Positions 5,388 through 6,799 of a DNA stretch of 6,799 bases are shown here, in pieces (positions within the stretch are counted from its first letter, which is position 1; each line of letters opens with the position of its first letter). A program made the position numbers and the translations under genes. The DNA is from Nitrospirota bacterium (GTDB lineage Bacteria > Nitrospirota > RBG-16-64-22 > JACRHK01): NCBI GenBank assembly GCA_016217625.1, contig JACRHK010000270.1, positions 1 through 6,799 of the forward strand, written 5' to 3'. The notes beneath the pieces are model-generated. The model had not been told where the DNA came from, made no database searches, and saw only the letters and a program-made list of their open reading frames with translations.

Positions 5388-5424
5388 TTGACAAAGGTAG
5401 CTACCATCAATTAAAATGTAGCTA
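5388..5424 (+). promoter_or_regulatory. Promoter and double operator of TA module 2, probably leaderless
   Basis: TTGACA (5388-5393), an 18-bp spacer and TAAAAT (5412-5417). Six bases then lead to the ATG at 5424, so transcription should begin at or next to the start codon, and no SD is present. The perfect palindrome GGTAGCTACC (5396-5405) lies in the spacer and its core TAGCTA recurs at 5419-5424. The centres are 21 bp apart, two helical turns, on either side of the -10. These are good candidates for two cooperative Phd/YefM-type antitoxin dimer sites. Confidence 0.68.
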
Positions 5425-5693
5425 TGAAAACCGCAGGCATCAAAGAGTTAAAAAACCGCTTGAGCTATTACCTTCGGGAGGTCAAGAGAGGCGAAAAAAT
5501 CTTGATCACCGAAAGGGAACAGGTCATTGCGACCATTACGCCCGTGGAGAGGGCAACCGAGGATACCCGCCTGCTTTCCCTCGTGAAAGAAGGGTTCGCC
5601 GTCTGGAGAGGCGGCAAACCGGCAGGAAGCAGGACTCCGGTGAAAATCAAGGGAAAAACGGTTTCAGAGATGGTCCTTGAAGATCGGAGATGA
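5424..5693 (+). CDS. Phd/YefM-family antitoxin (module 2)
   Basis: 89 residues, the usual size. Residues 1-42 show the Phd/YefM DNA-binding fold pattern: AGIKELKNRLSYYLREV, then GEKILITERE and VIATITPVE. The C-terminal part (about 45-89), with a Gly/Lys/Pro-containing stretch GGKPAG and ending SEMVLEDRR, is the expected disordered toxin-neutralising tail. The stop overlaps the toxin start by ATGA (5690-5693), so translation is coupled. It is expected to bind the TAGCTA sites at its promoter and to be degraded under stress, as in the family. This module is oriented opposite to module 1 and uses a different antitoxin family. Confidence 0.92.
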   Translation: MKTAGIKELKNRLSYYLREVKRGEKILITEREQVIATITPVERATEDTRLLSLVKEGFAVWRGGKPAGSRTPVKIKGKTVSEMVLEDRR

Positions 5694-6112
5694 TCGTCTA
5701 CCTCGATACCAGTTCCCTCGTAAAACTATACGTGGAAGAGGTCGGATCACGACACATTGAAGAGATCGCGCGTGCGGCTATGGTGATTTCAACCTCTAAA
5801 ATCGCTTACGCAGAAACGAGAGCGGCGTTGGCCAGAAAACAGAAAGAAGACGGTTTCTCCCCCGCCACTCTCCGGAAAATCACGGAGAATCTCAACAGAG
5901 AGTGGGAGAGCTATTTTGTGATTGAGGTGACGGACGGCCTGATCAGGTCAGCCGGCGATCTGGCGGAAAAATACCTCCTCAGGGGGTTTGATGCCATTCA
6001 TCTCGCCTCAGCCATCAATCTTCAGATCAAGGTGAGATCAGCGGTCGGTTTTTCCAGCAATGATCTCAAACTGAACCAGGCGGCCAGGAAGGAAGGTCTT
6101 ACGCTGTTGTGA
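5690..6112 (+). CDS. VapC-type PIN-domain ribonuclease toxin (module 2)
   Basis: 140 residues, a full-length single PIN domain. Conserved acidic residues are Asp6 in MIVYLDTSSLVKLY, Glu42 in AYAETRAAL, Asp101 in GFDAIHLASA, and Asp125 in SSNDLKLNQAA, followed by the typical GLTLL end. These would bind the metal for RNA cleavage. It is translated from an ATG overlapping the antitoxin stop. It differs clearly in sequence from the PIN toxin of module 1, so the two modules are not a recent duplication. The stop codon TGA (6110-6112) runs directly into the A-tract of the neighbouring gene's terminator, and the two genes converge. Confidence 0.93.
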   Translation: MIVYLDTSSLVKLYVEEVGSRHIEEIARAAMVISTSKIAYAETRAALARKQKEDGFSPATLRKITENLNREWESYFVIEVTDGLIRSAGDLAEKYLLRGFDAIHLASAINLQIKVRSAVGFSSNDLKLNQAARKEGLTLL

Positions 6113-6142
6113 AAAAAAGGGCGGCTCCATATGGGGCCGCCC
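6112..6142 (-). terminator. Intrinsic terminator of the gene at 6184-6799
   Basis: GGGCGGC (6119-6125) pairs with GCCGCCC (6136-6142); inner CC/GG pairs surround an ATAT loop, with one mismatch on the minus-strand RNA. On the minus strand the stem is followed by seven T residues (complement of 6112-6118). It may also act on the converging toxin transcript, though the plus-side T-run is only three bases. It corresponds to the terminator at 2712-2743. Confidence 0.8.
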
Positions 6143-6150
6143 CCTTTCCA

Positions 6151-6178
6151 TCTGATTGCTGACCGCTGATCGCTGACG
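6151..6178 (-). repeat. Heptamer repeat block, second copy
   Basis: Units on the plus strand are TCTGATT, GCTGACC, GCTGATC and GCTGACG. Across the aligned 30 bp it differs from the block at 2752-2779 at two positions. It again lies between stop codon and terminator. Confidence 0.8.
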
Positions 6179-6183
6179 GCTTT

Positions 6184-6799
6184 TTACAGCGTCTTCGTGA
6201 AGCGCCACTTGTAATAGGGCGTCGTGGCCGTGCCGGTGACGATGCCCGGGATGGCCGAGGTCGGCGTCCCCGAGGGCACGACAATCACGTCCAACTGGTA
6301 GGCCCCCGCCGCTACCGTGCTCTTGAGATAGGAGAAGAGCTGGGCGTAGACGGCATCCGCCGTGTAGGCCTTCCAGGGGACGACGTTGGCCGGATACGGG
6401 AGCCACCGGTGGAACTCGTTCATCACCAACTGCCCGTAGGGGGACTGGCTCACGACGAGATAGATGGCCACGTGGCCGTTCTTCCAGCAGGGGAGCATCA
6501 GGGTGCCGATGTAGTTCGCCCCGGCGTCGTCCAGGTCAAAGGGGCGCATGAGCAGGGGGTCGTAGTGGAGCAGGCCGTCGGGCGGGAAGGTGCCCACGTT
6601 CGTCGGCGCCGTGGGGACGGGGGCAGTGAGGGCGCAGGGGGGAGGCCCAGCAGCAGCCGCACACTGCGAGGACGCGGCATACGCTACGACATTAGGCGCG
6701 TAAATATTGTTGAAATTGTCCCGAGGGGGATTGGGGCCAGCTCCGGCAAGATAATAATCAAGCGGGATCGTGGAGTAGACGACGCAACCAGCGCCATAG
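6184..6799 (-). CDS. Paralogue of the lectin C-terminal domain: 3' part of a secreted protein
   Basis: Minus-strand frame open from the window edge to TAA at 6186-6184; 204 residues seen, N-terminus missing. The visible start reads YGAGCVVYSTIPLDYYL, then IYAPNVVAYA; I do not recognise this confidently. A linker rich in Ala, Pro and Thr with two Cys (PPPCALTAPVPTAPTN) leads into a domain of about 140 residues. It begins NVGTF, contains LPCWKNGHVAIYLVVSQSPY and WLPYPANVVPWKAYTADAVY, and ends PYYKWRFTKTL. This domain aligns without gaps to residues 267-403 of the lectin at 2785-3996, but the region before it is unrelated to the lectin fold. Export is likely by analogy with that protein; the signal peptide would lie outside the window. 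No sortase or PEP-CTERM signal is present at the C-terminus. Confidence 0.85.
   Translation of the reverse strand, partial: YGAGCVVYSTIPLDYYLAGAGPNPPRDNFNNIYAPNVVAYAASSQCAAAAGPPPCALTAPVPTAPTNVGTFPPDGLLHYDPLLMRPFDLDDAGANYIGTLMLPCWKNGHVAIYLVVSQSPYGQLVMNEFHRWLPYPANVVPWKAYTADAVYAQLFSYLKSTVAAGAYQLDVIVVPSGTPTSAIPGIVTGTATTPYYKWRFTKTL
6280..6489 (-). repeat. Copy 2 of the 210-bp near-identical repeat (partner at 2881-3090)
   Basis: It encodes the same stretch of the shared C-terminal domain, in the same orientation, with 8 differences in 210 bp by hand count; several are at third codon positions. See the partner for extents. Confidence 0.9.

Overview
The window comes from a high-GC bacterium that I cannot place from sequence alone. 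Exported and Tat-type proteins, bacterial ribosome-binding sites and sigma70-like promoters point to a Gram-negative. G/C-rich palindromic intergenic repeats of this kind occur in uncultured environmental lineages, so a Nitrospirota/NC10/deltaproteobacterial-like metagenomic genome is a weak guess only.

Layout from left to right. (1) 1-254, minus: the first 84 codons of a secreted protein with a signal peptide, cut by the window edge. (2) 417-2661, minus: a two-gene operon encoding a Tat-signal small subunit of the gluconate-2-dehydrogenase-subunit-3 family and an overlapping GMC flavoprotein dehydrogenase; this is a predicted periplasmic sugar/polyol-type oxidoreductase with no cytochrome subunit in view. 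(3) 2785-3996, minus: a secreted L-type (legume-like) lectin joined to a C-terminal domain of about 140 residues. (4) 4197-4913, minus: an AbrB/MazE-type antitoxin and a PIN toxin. (5) 4914-5423: a gene-free stretch of about 510 bp with the antitoxin promoter/operator, several strong palindromes and a 49-bp exact direct repeat. (6) 5424-6112, plus: a Phd/YefM-type antitoxin and a second PIN toxin, driven by a near-consensus promoter that appears to start on the ATG. (7) 6184-6799, minus: the C-terminal 204 residues of another secreted protein whose last domain is a close copy of the lectin's C-terminal domain.

The main unusual feature is architectural. The lectin gene and the gene at the right edge share a 3' cassette (second half of the C-terminal domain, stop codon, a heptamer-repeat 3' tail and an intrinsic terminator) in the same orientation about 3.4 kb apart. 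The central 210 bp of the cassette are about 96% identical by hand count. Just upstream the nucleotide match collapses although the proteins stay homologous, and the lectin part is visibly AT-richer. This looks like recombination or gene conversion that places different N-terminal modules on one common C-terminal module. Between the two copies lie two divergently oriented toxin-antitoxin modules; recombination between the repeats would delete both, so they may stabilise this surface-protein locus (inference).
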